From assembly GCA_914767715.1 (NCBI GenBank), contig OU612067.1, forward strand, positions 27,068,162-27,132,161: a DNA stretch of 64,000 bases, given 5' to 3'. Every line of letters begins with the position of its first letter. Within the stretch, counting starts at the first letter, position 1. Shown one piece after another: positions 24,810-36,518 of the stretch. The notes beneath the pieces were generated by a model. That model ran no database searches. It was not told where the DNA came from and saw nothing but the letters and a program-made list of their open reading frames with translations. Made by a program: the position numbers and the translations under genes. This stretch comes from Membranipora membranacea. Its lineage: Eukaryota > Bryozoa > Gymnolaemata > Cheilostomatida > Membraniporidae.

Positions 24810-26776
24810 GTAGTAACACCGTACTGCTTTCCAATAGCAAATACGCAAGTTTGCAGCCAAATCCGATATAAGTATAAGCTAGTAAAGTATAAACTAGTAT
24901 GACGACAACAAAACTTACCTGTCCGAAGTCGTTCAGCCATATTACATTATTGAAAGCATACTCTCTGACTGTGTCGGCTGTCTGAGACTCTGCTGCAGAA
25001 ATGGATTAGTTTCAGCTCTAAGAAAATGGAAGAAAATGTGACCATGGATTTAAGTTTCGCAAGCACAGACATCTCAAAGACATTGAGGAACTGGTTCATA
25101 TAATAATGTAATATGGCCAAAAAGAGCAACTGAGAAGAATTACTCAGAAGACATCTATTTAGTCTCAGCATCTATTAGACTGGTTTTACTGACTGAATCA
25201 TACCTTCCAGTTACATTGCTAGGATTGATATCTCTGAGAAGACACATATCAGTGTTTAACATGAGTTGTCTGTTTGAAGTGTACTGCCACCTTGCATTAC
25301 TCCCTGTAGTTCCTCGACCTGCATTTATCTGTGGTAGATTAGAGACATATTGAATAGAGTTTAACATTATTACCTATCCACCAATTTCTTTCACTCAGAA
25401 TCTGAGTTTCCATGATTGCTCTGGGGTTTTCGAGAACAAGTTTGCTCCCTCTGTGAATGCGGAGTGTCACAATAAAAAATAAAAAATTACCGTTTTGTTG
25501 CAATTAAACATAATGAAGGTGAGAGTTATTTAACCCTGTCTAGAGAGATGACAACTCTATTTATAGTGGGTAATTTAAACTGAGACGTTTGCTGTGCATT
25601 TCTACAATAGGATAAAAAAACAACATTAAACAAAACTTCTGTCTATCTGTTCACAATATATATTGAGATTTTACACCCAAATTGAACTAATCTGAATCAA
25701 TGGTGTACCAGGGTCATATAATCATACACACACCTGTTCCCAGTTCCTGTTTAACATGTCAATATAGAATCTGTTGTCTAGCTTGTTCTCACCCTGTGGA
25801 GTCCATGGATCGATGTATCCAGATGCTTGTCGACTGGCATGACCCAGCGTGTGAGCTCCTATATAATATAACAGCTTGTATAAAAACCAAAAAAAATAAC
25901 TTGTCAGTAAGTTTAATTTGACTTACATCTGTAATCAGACAAAAAGAAAACCCCTATGCTTGCTTATTGTAATTGTAAATCTATGAAAATTGTAGTAAAA
26001 TCAAATGAAGTGCACTTCCATAGAACATAGTCTCGTTTCCCAAAATATCATCATGAATAAGCTTACCTATAATAGCAACACACTCTCTCTCTGAGAAATT
26101 GAATACATCCCTGCACCAGGCAAGAACATTTCTCAGACCCATTCTAGATTCGGGGAAATCCTGAGCCCTCTCTCTTGGGAATCCATTGCAGTCTATTCTA
26201 CCATATCTCATCACCATTGGTAAATCTGTGACCTGGCTGTTACCTATACAACCATGTAGTTTTTATTACAGGGTAAAAAATCAGAATCAAAATTTGAAAA
26301 CAACAAACCCAACACAAATACAAACTCAACTTGCATTTAGGGAAAGATATCACATGGGAGTAACTCACCAGAATTAAGTCTGCACTGTTCAGCCGCCACT
26401 TGACCACATTTAGCGTAAATGTCAGCTCTACTGATACCGCTCATCGTAAGCACGATTCAATTGACCAATAGCTGGCTGTAATCCTGAAATCTTAAGTTTG
26501 GAAATGATGATCTTATATACATTATGAATACAGAACGTTGAAACTTCGGTTGTATATCTTAGAAGTAAAAAAACGTGAAGCAACGTGAAAACGAAGGTTT
26601 TGTTTCAATCCAAGTCATATGCTTGGCTGAAAACATAAGTGCAGATCACACAAACACAGCAAAATTAATCCTGAGTCATGCATAACAAGTAGGGTATTAT
26701 AATGTTACCAGATGTGAATAATTCTGAGAGATGAATTGTTCAATTACTATAATTGTATGTTGCCGTGCTTTGAATA

Positions 26777-27282
26777 GACAGTTCTCTGAGCGCTGATTTA
26801 GGCCTCAATTCGGAGTTTCCTCTCTCCAGTTTGGTACTTTTAACCCATACGGCATAGGAAAAATGTGCTGAAAAGAGGGTTATCTTGAAAACCGCTTATA
26901 ATAGGATAAACATTATTTTTGATTCAGAATCTGCAACATTGAAAACTCAATATGGACATAGTTTGGGAAATAATTTTAGTATTTGGATAGTCAATTATAG
27001 CATTTTCTGCCTGTTTTGCGGACAACTTGGCAGAATTTTTCACAATTTTCGTCACTAAAATTAAGATTTATCAACATTCAAGCCTCCAATGATTTGGTAT
27101 CCCTGTCTCAGGGTTTACAATGTTACAGATTCTGAATCAAAAATCATTTTTATCCTAACAAAAGCGGTTTTCAAGATAACCCTCTTTCAGCAGGTTTTTC
27201 CTATGCGGCATGGGTTAAAAGTACCAAACTGGAGAGAGGACAACTCCGAATTGAGGCATAAATAAGAGCTCAGAAAACTGTC
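26777..27282. mobile_element. MITE copy 1, long terminal inverted repeats
   Basis: Begins AGACAGTTCTCTGAGC and ends GCTCAGAAAACTGTCT. The arms remain complementary for about 190 bp (for example AAGAGGGTTATCTTGA against its complement) around a short centre. No coding capacity. It lies in intron 2 of peroxidase copy A. It is flanked by AT on each side. Confidence 0.85.
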
Positions 27283-27814
27283 TATAAAAAAATAAAATAC
27301 CACAGTCCTACCTGCATCAACACCATCGCCATGTTTTGACTCAATGAGGGTGGTATCTATACACCCGTCACATCCGCACACACAATCATGGAATATCAGT
27401 CTAACAAATGCAGGGATATTTCTTTGGTTTTCAAGAATCAGTGCTTCACATGCAGTGCCAAGTGCCTGATCCTAAAATTAATAATTACACGACGATGACA
27501 GAGGAAAGCCAAGCAGAGTAGTTTGTAACCCTGAAAATATTGTGTGACAATTCTACCTTTTGAACTTTTCACCTGTAATATTTGACACTAAGTTGGAGTG
27601 ATTGAATTTGAAATAATATACAGAAGTTTGAGAAGAGCCCATACAATCTTGAACATTCAGGGAGACAGTACATTAAATGTGATGTGATGGACCCTGGTCA
27701 TTTGTACTATTACCCGCTGTGTAGTGACAGCTAAAGCACCTGATGTGTAGTGACAGCTAGAGCACCTGCCGCGCACAACGTCATCACAGTATATAGCTGC
27801 TGACTAAATCCCAT

Positions 27815-30524
27815 TGTGCTCTCTAAAGCTAAAGCTAAAGCTTATCCTCTTATAGTTGCTCTGTAACAGAATTCAAAGTGATACAAAATTATGGTGTTAT
27901 GAAATAAGTTATTTTCATTCTTTGCATGGAGGCAACACTTATGTGTTATGAGATATTCACAGTTTTTTTATGAAGTCACCGCATATATTTAAATTATTGT
28001 TTGGTATGTGGCGGAGAGAAGAAATCTGACCTGCAGATTTTCTACTTCTTTTGGTTGATCGCACTATAATTCAATAATATTATTACAAATTTTTCATTAA
28101 ATTGTTTATATATCAAAATGATCCTTACTTTACACCAGTCTGTTCTCACAATGTTTACTGAGTGTACTTGATGGACCAATGGAAGCACATTATGACATTG
28201 TGTCGCAGAGGCAGCTATTTCAGTTATGATGTTGAGTCCATTGCCTATATCCCCTGTTTCAGCACGAACTAACAATATTATAGTTGTACAGCCAGGGGTT
28301 GGAAATTTTAAACAGAGAGATCAGTGTTTCAGGTTGAATACGGACGGAATTACCACATCGTCCTGTTGCATGATGCCGTCCCAATGTTATTAAACTGGAA
28401 CGGCATCCTTCGGACAGGACGATGTGGTGATTCCTTCCGTATTTATCGAAACCCCAGGTTTAAGATTCCTCCGCCCATCTCATTAACCGCAGGCACTTAA
28501 CGATGTTCATTAAAGTGTCCACTCAGTATATTCTTACTATGTGATGACGTCAATAAATCCAGGTTTGTGTATTAGGAGTCAGTAATCCTTTAGTAAATAG
28601 GGCTAAGTAGCAGAACACACCCACACCCTTCAATGATATCAAAATTGTAAGTGCCAACGATTATGGTATATCTTTCCCACATACGTAATCTTCCATGAAC
28701 TGTGTTTAGCGTAATATTATTTTGAATGATGAGAAGCCTATATTTTATCAGTAATAAATGCTTGAAAATATAAATATTCTTATAGAAATATAAAACAACA
28801 ACAACAATATTAATAACAATGAATAAATGAATAGTATCATAAATTTTCCTGCTAGGTTCAACATCTGGCCAACAATAGCGCTATGCAATATCTGAAAGCA
28901 ACGACAAGAAAGAATAAGATAATAAAGTCTCACCTTTGTTGCTGTACGCTGCCTCAACAGCTGCCTGTTCTGCCAAGCTGCCTGTTCTGCTAAGCAGTTA
29001 CTGAGGCTCCTAGATATATTGTAAGCTTACTACCCCAATTGTCTGAAGATTGTAACTGATCAAGTTGGGGTAGCAGCCAGGTCTCTTATATCATTTTGAT
29101 CTGTTTATCGCAACATCTTCCGTAAGTTTGAGGCCCCTCACTAATGGTCCGTTTAAAGATTAAAAGTATCATTATTGATAGGGTTGTGACAAGATGGAAT
29201 TTACATCTTTAGTTGTGACTCATAGGACACCAAATCCTTACGATGGTCACAGCAACCTATTTTTTGCTCAAATATTAAATCATGGGGAAAAGTCAAATGG
29301 GTTATTCAGCGACTGCCCAGGCTAGGTCCTAGTTTTGAGCCCAGGCCCTAGTTTTGAGTCCAGTCAAGCATCCCATTTTTTTAACACTGTTAATCAATTT
29401 CAAAGCAGAGAAGAAAACAATTTTCCAATCAGTATTAAATTGTCCATTGGTCATTAAGTTGCTTTCAGTGCTCATAAAATGTGGTACGCAGTGCGCCACA
29501 ACATATTCTTTGGCTGTATAAAAGACTCTACCTATGTATCCAAGTTTATTTCATCTAGCTGTCCAAACAAAACTGGGACGAAGAAGTCGTGTTCTATCGC
29601 CTATCATCAATTCAATCCATAAGAATAAAATGGGAAAAGGCAGCCTGGATAGCTATTTTTAGAGTTCATAAGTTAACAATGACTGCTATATAACGGTATA
29701 CTTTAACTACAATCATGTTGCACCTCTTCAGAGAAAACACTGATTGTCTATGAAATTGATTTGGTAACCTGCAGATTGAGTGAAGCCTAAAATCGTTTAT
29801 GAGAAGCTCAGGATGACAGATTAATGCCAGTTTCAGTTTTTGTGAGCTTGCTGCACACCCAGTATTGGAAGTCTCTTTTTGTCACACATTTTCAGGAAAT
29901 TTCTAGTCTCTAGAATGTATCACGTTCTCAGTATGAGGATCTATGCACCTTGCGACCAACTTTAGGCCCAGCCCATAGACCTTATAATATTATTAAGTCT
30001 ATAGGCCAGTCCCAGAATTACACACCTGACAATTAAATGAATTAATGCTTTAACCTCACCTCTCCACCGTCCCACCAATTAATCCCAATGATATTGAGCT
30101 GGGAAGTGTGGACAGAGATGTCACAAGTCGTCTCCTCTAATCTAAGTAAATATTACTTCCCTAGAAAAATTAAATGTTCAGATATGGAACTGCGATACAC
30201 TTTTTTTTTCTACTATTGTATTTTTATGTTGATTTGTGAAGAGACTTCGGGCACAGCCCATTTATGTACAAGAAGCGCAGCCAGTGCGCTTGTTTAACAA
30301 TCGACAGTATAAGCAGAACTAAGATTGTCCCCATGCAGACAGATCGCTGCAGTGTACAGGGTTTGCTTTTATGGAACTTATGAAAATTGGAAGACGATAA
30401 TGCACAGAATAAAAAAATGAAGTAAAAATCAATGATTAATAAAACAAGACAGAAAGTCTTGGTCGTCATATTTATTGAACTGTCAACTAATTCCTGTGTA
30501 TGTAGCCCTAGCTACAGATCCATC
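27815..30524. other. 5' flank of copy A and 3' flank of copy B
   Basis: No intact gene. A possible 5' non-coding exon of copy A ends at a donor (CAACAAAG|GTGAGA) near 28934. A foldback lies at 28338-28442. The rest is AT-rich with no recognised feature. Confidence 0.4.
28338..28442. repeat. Nested foldback (about 105 bp)
   Basis: The outer arms ACGGACGGAATTACCACATC and the later GATGTGGTGATTCCTTCCGT are complementary with two mismatches. An inner GATGCCGT/ACGGCATC pair forms a second stem. It may be a small foldback element or a structured transcript; nothing decides. Confidence 0.6.
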
Positions 30525-33266
30525 TCAGCGCCTTCCTCTACCTCCTCTACCTCTGCTCCCTCCTTGGCCTCTACCAGGTCGTGCAGGGCGTGGTCCAGGA
30601 CCACCAGGGCGTGGGCCAGAGGCTGGTCCAGGGGCTGGTCCGGGGGCTGGTCCAGGGGCTGGTCCAGGTGCTGGTTCCGGTTCCTCAGCATCAGTTATAT
30701 CCTGAAGGATGTCATCACCAGTGTTCTCCATCATCTTGGTATAAGCCTGAAATGGAAGAAAATTTTTTTTGATGTGGGTACTCTTGCTAAAGATATAAAT
30801 GATTACAGTTCTTTATTGATTTATGTAGATTCAGGGTGCAGGTGGTGGCTCCATGCCATTTTCCATTAGCATATAAACGGATAATACCTGCAAACAGTAT
30901 GAACGAGCGGATAATTCAAAGATGACATTAACACTTACTAGTCCAAAGTCGTTGAGCCATAATGCATTATTACCAGCATACAATCTGACAGTGTCGGCAG
31001 TCTCTGCAGAATCTGCTGCTGAATTAGCGTTAGGTTCAGCTCTACAAAACGGAATCATATTATATCAACTAAGATGAGATCATATGGCGTCATCAAAGAG
31101 CGCAATGGAGCAAAGGTAAATTGTACTCACAGTGAAATTGAATCTCTCATACTAGACCGATGTTTATTACTATGAATTCATCCTGCCTCTAGGTTCTGTA
31201 ATAAAAATTAACCCAGCTGAGGTATTGTTTTAATATTTTAAGCTTACCTTCCTTCCTCGTTAGGATTGATATCTCTGAGTAGACACATATCAGTGTTTAA
31301 CATAAGTCGTCTGTTGGAATCGTATTGCCATCTTGCATTATTCCCTGTTGACCCTCGAACTGCATTTATCTGTAGAGGAGGAAAAGGATATTCAGGAAAT
31401 AATTAAAATCTTTTCATTTTATGTCTACCAAAAAGAGTTATCTAACACTGTCTAAAGAGAGGACAACTCTATATATGTATATTAAACAATTTTACATGAG
31501 AGTTATTTATGTTCCAAACTTCCTGATTTTAAACAATCGTAAACAGGGGTCATATAACCATACACACCTGACGCCAGTTCCTGTTTAGCATGTCTAAATA
31601 GAATCTGTTGTCTAGATCGTTCTCACCCTGTGGGATCCATGGATGGATGTATCCGGAAGCTGATGGATTAGCTCGACCAAGTGTATGAGCCCCTATATAA
31701 TACAAAAGCTTGTATAGAGACAAGAACTAGAACCTATGGATGTCACTAAGTTTGTATCTGCCAACATCACAAATAATTATAATGATCATATGTCACATGA
31801 AAAGTGTACCTACAAAATTAAAAGTTTCCCATTTCTTTCCAAAAAAAGTAACACAAAATATCCCTTGAAGAGATGCTATGCTTACCCATAATAGCAACAC
31901 ATTCCCTATCAGAGAAGTCAAATACATTTCTGCACCAGGTAAGAACACCCTCTAGACCCATCCTAGGGTCAGGGAAATCCTCAGCCCTCTCTTTTGGTGA
32001 TCCATCACAGTCTACTCTACCATATCTCATTACCATTGGTAAATCTGAGGCCTGGCTGTTGCCTGTCAAATCATATAATTATTTGAAAACATGCTATAGA
32101 GTCAGAATAACAAATTGTCAAAATAAAAACCAAACATTGTAAATAACTCGACTTATTGGATATAACAAGGGAGATAACTCACCAGCATTTTGTCTGCCCT
32201 GTTCAGCTGCCACTTGACCACATTTTGCGTAAAAGTCAGCTCTACTGATGCCGGTGTTAGCAAACTGCTGATCGTAAGCACGATTCAATCGATCAATAGC
32301 TGGCTGTAATCCTGAAATCAAAAGATTATCTTATATATATAATTATATATATATATATATATTTATATGCTGATTTCAGAATGTTTAAACTTCAGTTGTA
32401 AATCTTGGAAGCAAAAAATGTGGAGCTATGTGAATATGCAGACTGTATTCCTGAAGTCATAATGTTTAATAATATCAAATTTTAACGCTTGTATTGGTGT
32501 CCTTAGTACAATTATCTACTGTACCACTTCTTTGAGATATTAATTGTTTAAGATGCTTAGTATGTTATTGTTTTTTTTTGATTAAAAAATAATTAGGTTA
32601 TTCCTTTGTTTTTTCTAACAGTTTTGCCCTGCTTTGCTCAAGTTCAGGCTAACATGGGCCACACGTGATAGGCTTCAGTCTCACCTGCGTTGGGCTGGTC
32701 ATTATTACTGGCCGTGAGGGTGGTGTCTATACACCCGTCACATCCGCTGACGCAATCGTGGAATATCAGTCTAACAAATGCAGGGATGTTTCCTTGATTC
32801 CCATCAATAAGCGTTTCACATGCAGCTCCGAGTGCCTGATCCTAAAATTGATCAATGGATGAGTATGAGAGAGGAAACCGAAGAAAACTGATTTTTTTTT
32901 ACCCCCGAATATCATGTACAGAGATGCTAAAATATCTTAAACCAACAATTTATACTTTGCAATTCAAATTTTCCATGTCATATACACCAACCGTCCTGCA
33001 CTTCATCTTGGAATTGCTCAATGATGTATGAAATCAGACACCTTCCAGAAAGTTTGAAAAGCGACTAAATAATCCGGGAAAATGAATTTATTTGAGAACA
33101 GATAGAATCAGGCCTCGGCTGAAAAAGTTTGGTCCGCTTTGATGATCTACATGAAATGTGGTGTGATGGATGTTGGTCATGTGATATATACCTGCTCTGT
33201 AGTGACAGCTAGAGCACCTGCTGCACACAACGCCATCAAAGTAAATAGCTGCTGACTAAATCCCAT
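30525..33266 (-). CDS. Secreted plant-type haem peroxidase, copy B
   Basis: Exons: 33266-33192, 32841-32685, 32311-32183, 32062-31886, 31692-31568, 31369-31248, 31041-30939, 30746-30525; 369 aa, all in phase. Exon 1 is a signal peptide (QLFTLMALCAAGALAV). Exon 2 has the distal site RLIFHDC (Arg and catalytic His) followed by SGCDGCID. Exon 3 has [17 protein letters not shown] and exon 4 [10 protein letters not shown]. The exon 4/5 junction makes GAHTLGRA with the proximal haem-ligand His; LDNRFY supplies the expected Asp partner. These are hallmarks of the plant/fungal/bacterial peroxidase superfamily, which oxidises small substrates with H2O2. The tail is unlike C-F: PAPGPAPG repeats, then Gly/Arg, ending in RGRR. 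Most divergent intact copy; substrate unknown. Confidence 0.88.
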
Positions 33267-33556
33267 GGTGCTTTTCTTAGCTAATTAGTTATCCTCTGCC
33301 GGCTGTTCTGTAAAAGTACAGAAAGTTAGAAATTAGTCTTTTGATAAATTGTTTTTTTTACCGAAACAGCGAAAAGGAAGAAATATTTGATTACTCCGAT
33401 GATTTGACTTTAAAGATTGAAAAATGAAAATAGTGAATCAATAAATATCAGAAATCCATCCTGCCTACATTATTTCATATTTTTCAATCCTCAACTGTAT
33501 AGAAAAATTCTTTTATTGCCCAAAGTAAGCTTGGCAAAAAAGTCTTCTGAGCTTAC

Positions 33557-33620
33557 CTTTGCCCTAGCTCAGCTGAAATAACTGACCACAAATAGATTTC
33601 AGTTTCCCTTTTTATACATC
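33557..33620 (-). promoter_or_regulatory. Copy B core promoter and 5' non-coding exon
   Basis: On the minus strand TATAAAAAGGG (about 33606-33616) is followed about 50 bp later by GGCAAAG|GTAAGCT, a good splice donor at 33557. This matches the TATA plus non-coding first exon layout of copies C-F, although the sequence differs. A TGACGTCA (CRE-like) site lies just upstream near 33658-33666. Confidence 0.55.
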
Positions 33621-35663
33621 AGAAATCGAGCCCAAAGTATTTAGTCACGGAGCTAAATGACGTCAAAGAAGGTTTCAGTTCAGTTCTTGAACCCAATGGA
33701 TTGTAAACATTACTCATAGGTGTATTCATTCAAGATCATGTGCTGTCTATTTATAGACAGCAATTCAATATGTATATGCGTACATAAAGACATAATCCTT
33801 TTATTTATTACAGGTTTATTTATTGAATGGGAGACAAATCAGCTTGTTGCTAATGTGAGACTTGTGCATGCTATAGGTCAATGCTTGCAGAAAAATTGAA
33901 CTCCTGGCAAGGAGAAAGCTAATGTAGTTTATATCGGTCAATTACTACATACACTGGTCAATGTTTGATGAATAGGCCTTGATGACATTTAATGAAAAGC
34001 AGCAGATTACTAGGCTAGACTGCGCTGTTTTGCATGAAAATCCTCTGATGACATCAATTCACACAGACCATGCACGCAATGAATCATTACTTTTGTGTTT
34101 GCGGTTTATAATCCTTAGTAAATAGGGCTTAATGTATCAGAACACACCCAAACTCATCGGACCAAAAAGTCTTTGCCAACTGGGTTCTTTCATTCACAAC
34201 AATAAATTCTACGGATTACATAATGATCGATATGATCATGTGTCTATTCCACACGAACATGATTTTGCCTTAGTTCGATAAACATGAATAATTCATTTAA
34301 CCATTCCATTTATGTCATACTTTCACATACTCTCCTGCAAAAAACGGAACAGCAGCTGCTACTTGTTTTTCTAATTAGTTTTTCTCACATCAGATTCTCC
34401 TTGTAAAAAATATTGTCCTTGACAGCAAATTTTGAAACTGAATAGGTGAATGTGTGAACGAATGTCAAACAAATTTGTTAAGTCCTTAAAATCTAGGGCA
34501 TGGTACTAGATTTGGACAATCAAATATTTAATAAGAGAATTTTATAAATGAGCTATGTAAATGTATGAAGATTATTTCTCGAACAACAGTTTGCTGGTCA
34601 ATAATGCAAAATAATCTACTCCAAATAAGAAGGCCAATGTTCGTATAAATGCTATCGGGCATACATCCGTTGATACTAATATATATCAATGCATTCATCT
34701 ATTCCTGGAAGATAGCCGCTGGTTCGTGTTTAGAACGAAAACATCATTGGCAGCAAGACCAGACCAGTACCCACTATCCGAGTATGGACCAGACCAGTAC
34801 CCACTATCCGAGTATGGGGCGAAGGGGAAGCTACGAAAACTGGAAGTGGAAGCTCGTTGCAAGGCAAAGCTAGTGGTCTGATTGACTGCACATTGATTGA
34901 ATTGAAATCAAAGAAATCGACCATCGGTCTGAAATTGCTTCAGTACATACTAATTTACCCGTGATGCAAAACTGGATTCGAATATGTCACCTGATCCGAT
35001 TTTTGGCGCAAAGTTCCCAAATGTATAGTGTATGACCATGACCATTATTACCATTATCACGTAAAAATCATTTCAACCATGACTATGTTTTTGAGCTACG
35101 GAGATAATCTAAGATTATAACGTTGCCAAAGCCCAACATTGTTTTGTAGGTTGTGGTATAAGAAATACATGTGAGTAATTAATTGCAGCGGATCTTTTTA
35201 AAAATTCAATGCGCTTTAATGGAAGGGAGGACAACTTTGATCTATTAACTGCAGCTCTTGTGAAAGCCTTTCGTGACAGAGATTAATTATTGAATCTACT
35301 AACAGGTGTGTTGACATGTGATGAACTTCCTATCAGATGGTGGAAGGTGTACTTAATGTCTGGCCTGTAGAGATTAGGGGGTGAAATTATTCACTATTAC
35401 AAAGCAAAGCGTGTAGGAGGAAGTCAAAAGGAGATGGATTGATCCTAGATTCTGACATAGACACTTAACCCAGAAATATCCAGCTGCACACAAGCGAGAT
35501 GCGACGCCAGTCGCTGACAATAGCCTACAAAGTCGCACCTACTTCTGTATCTTCACAAAGTAAGGATATATCTTTACTCTGTGATCTTTTCTTATCCTCA
35601 TTTATATTTGCGCCTGCAAATGTGGATGGCTTATGAGGAATTGGGGGGGGGGGGGGGGTCATA
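33621..35663. other. Intergenic region B-C
   Basis: No gene. Contains a two-copy tandem of about 31 bp near 34757-34817 (unit includes CCACTATCCGAGTATGG). From about 35220 onward lies intergenic sequence shared with 42640-42900, 49120-49420 and 56930-57240, marking the duplicated array unit. Confidence 0.5.
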
Positions 35664-36171
35664 GACAGTTTTCTGAGCTCTGATTTAGGCCTAAATTCAG
35701 AGTTGTCCTCTCTCCAGTTTGGTACTTTTAACCCACGCTGCATAAGAAAAACGTGCTGAAAAGAGGGTTATCTTGATAACCGCTTGTATTAGGATAAAAT
35801 TTATTTTTGATTCAGAATCTGCAGAGTTGAAAACTCATATGGACATAGTTTGGGAAATAATTTGAATATTTGGATAGTCAATTATAGCGTTTTCTGCCTG
35901 TTTTGCGGACAATTTGGCAGAATTTTTCATGAGTTTCGTCACTAAAATTAAGATTTACTAACGTTCAAGCCTCCAATGATTTGGAAACCCTGTCTCACAG
36001 GGTTTTCAATGGTGCAGACTCTGAATCAAAAATCATTTTTATCCTAGCATAAGCGGTTTTCAAGATAACCCTCTTTCAGCAGGTTTTTCCTATGCAGCGT
36101 GTGTTAAAAGTACCAAACTGGAGGGAGGACAACTCCGAATAGAGGCATAACTCAGAGCTCAGAAAACTGTC
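35664..36171. mobile_element. MITE copy 2, long terminal inverted repeats
   Basis: Same family and length (508 against 506 bp) as 26777-27282. The paralogous site in the next array unit near 49481 lacks the element and reads ATCATTGAGG, while here the site is TCAT-element-ATTGAGG. This gives an AT target duplication by direct comparison. Preceded by a 16-G run at 35643-35658. Confidence 0.88.
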
Positions 36172-36518
36172 TATTGAGGAATGAGGTGATTATTATGCAA
36201 TAAATCATATTTAAACTGCTAAAACCCTCTCTAAGCTGTGTTCCTGAGAAATAAGAAAAATCTTCTGTATAATTTTTTGATTGTTTATTGAAATAATCCT
36301 TAAAAAAAGGTTTGAACCAAGGGATTGGCTAAATAATAAAAACTTATTTTGTTGGAAGCTGCATAAAAGAACCTAATTTGTATATGAAAGTGTGATTTGA
36401 GTTGTGATTTGTCTGAACAAGAACTTATGATTTAGGCAAAATGTAAGCCATGGAAAATGAAGAGCTTGATGCACAAAGGTGCAAAGTTCTAGTTATGATT
36501 ATTTATATTAAGGAAAGT

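Larger units (their letters stand above)
17734..27814 (-). pseudogene. Plant-type peroxidase copy A, disrupted
   Basis: All eight exons of the family are recognisable: 27814-27714, 27471-27312, 26483-26369, 26243-26067, 25858-25734, 25328-25204, 25017-24919, 17916-17734. Exon 2 keeps RLIFHDC. Three lesions break the frame relative to copies B-F: a 26-nt tandem duplication in exon 1, a 14-nt net deletion in exon 3 that brings in an early stop, and a 4-nt net deletion in exon 7. The proximal motif reads AHTLGHA instead of AHTLGRA, and the later GEND reads GENK. Intron 7 carries a 6.8-kb transposon; without it the intron would be about 206 bp, against 192 bp in copy B. Introns keep normal splice sites. 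It is a recognisable but dead member of the array. Confidence 0.9.
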
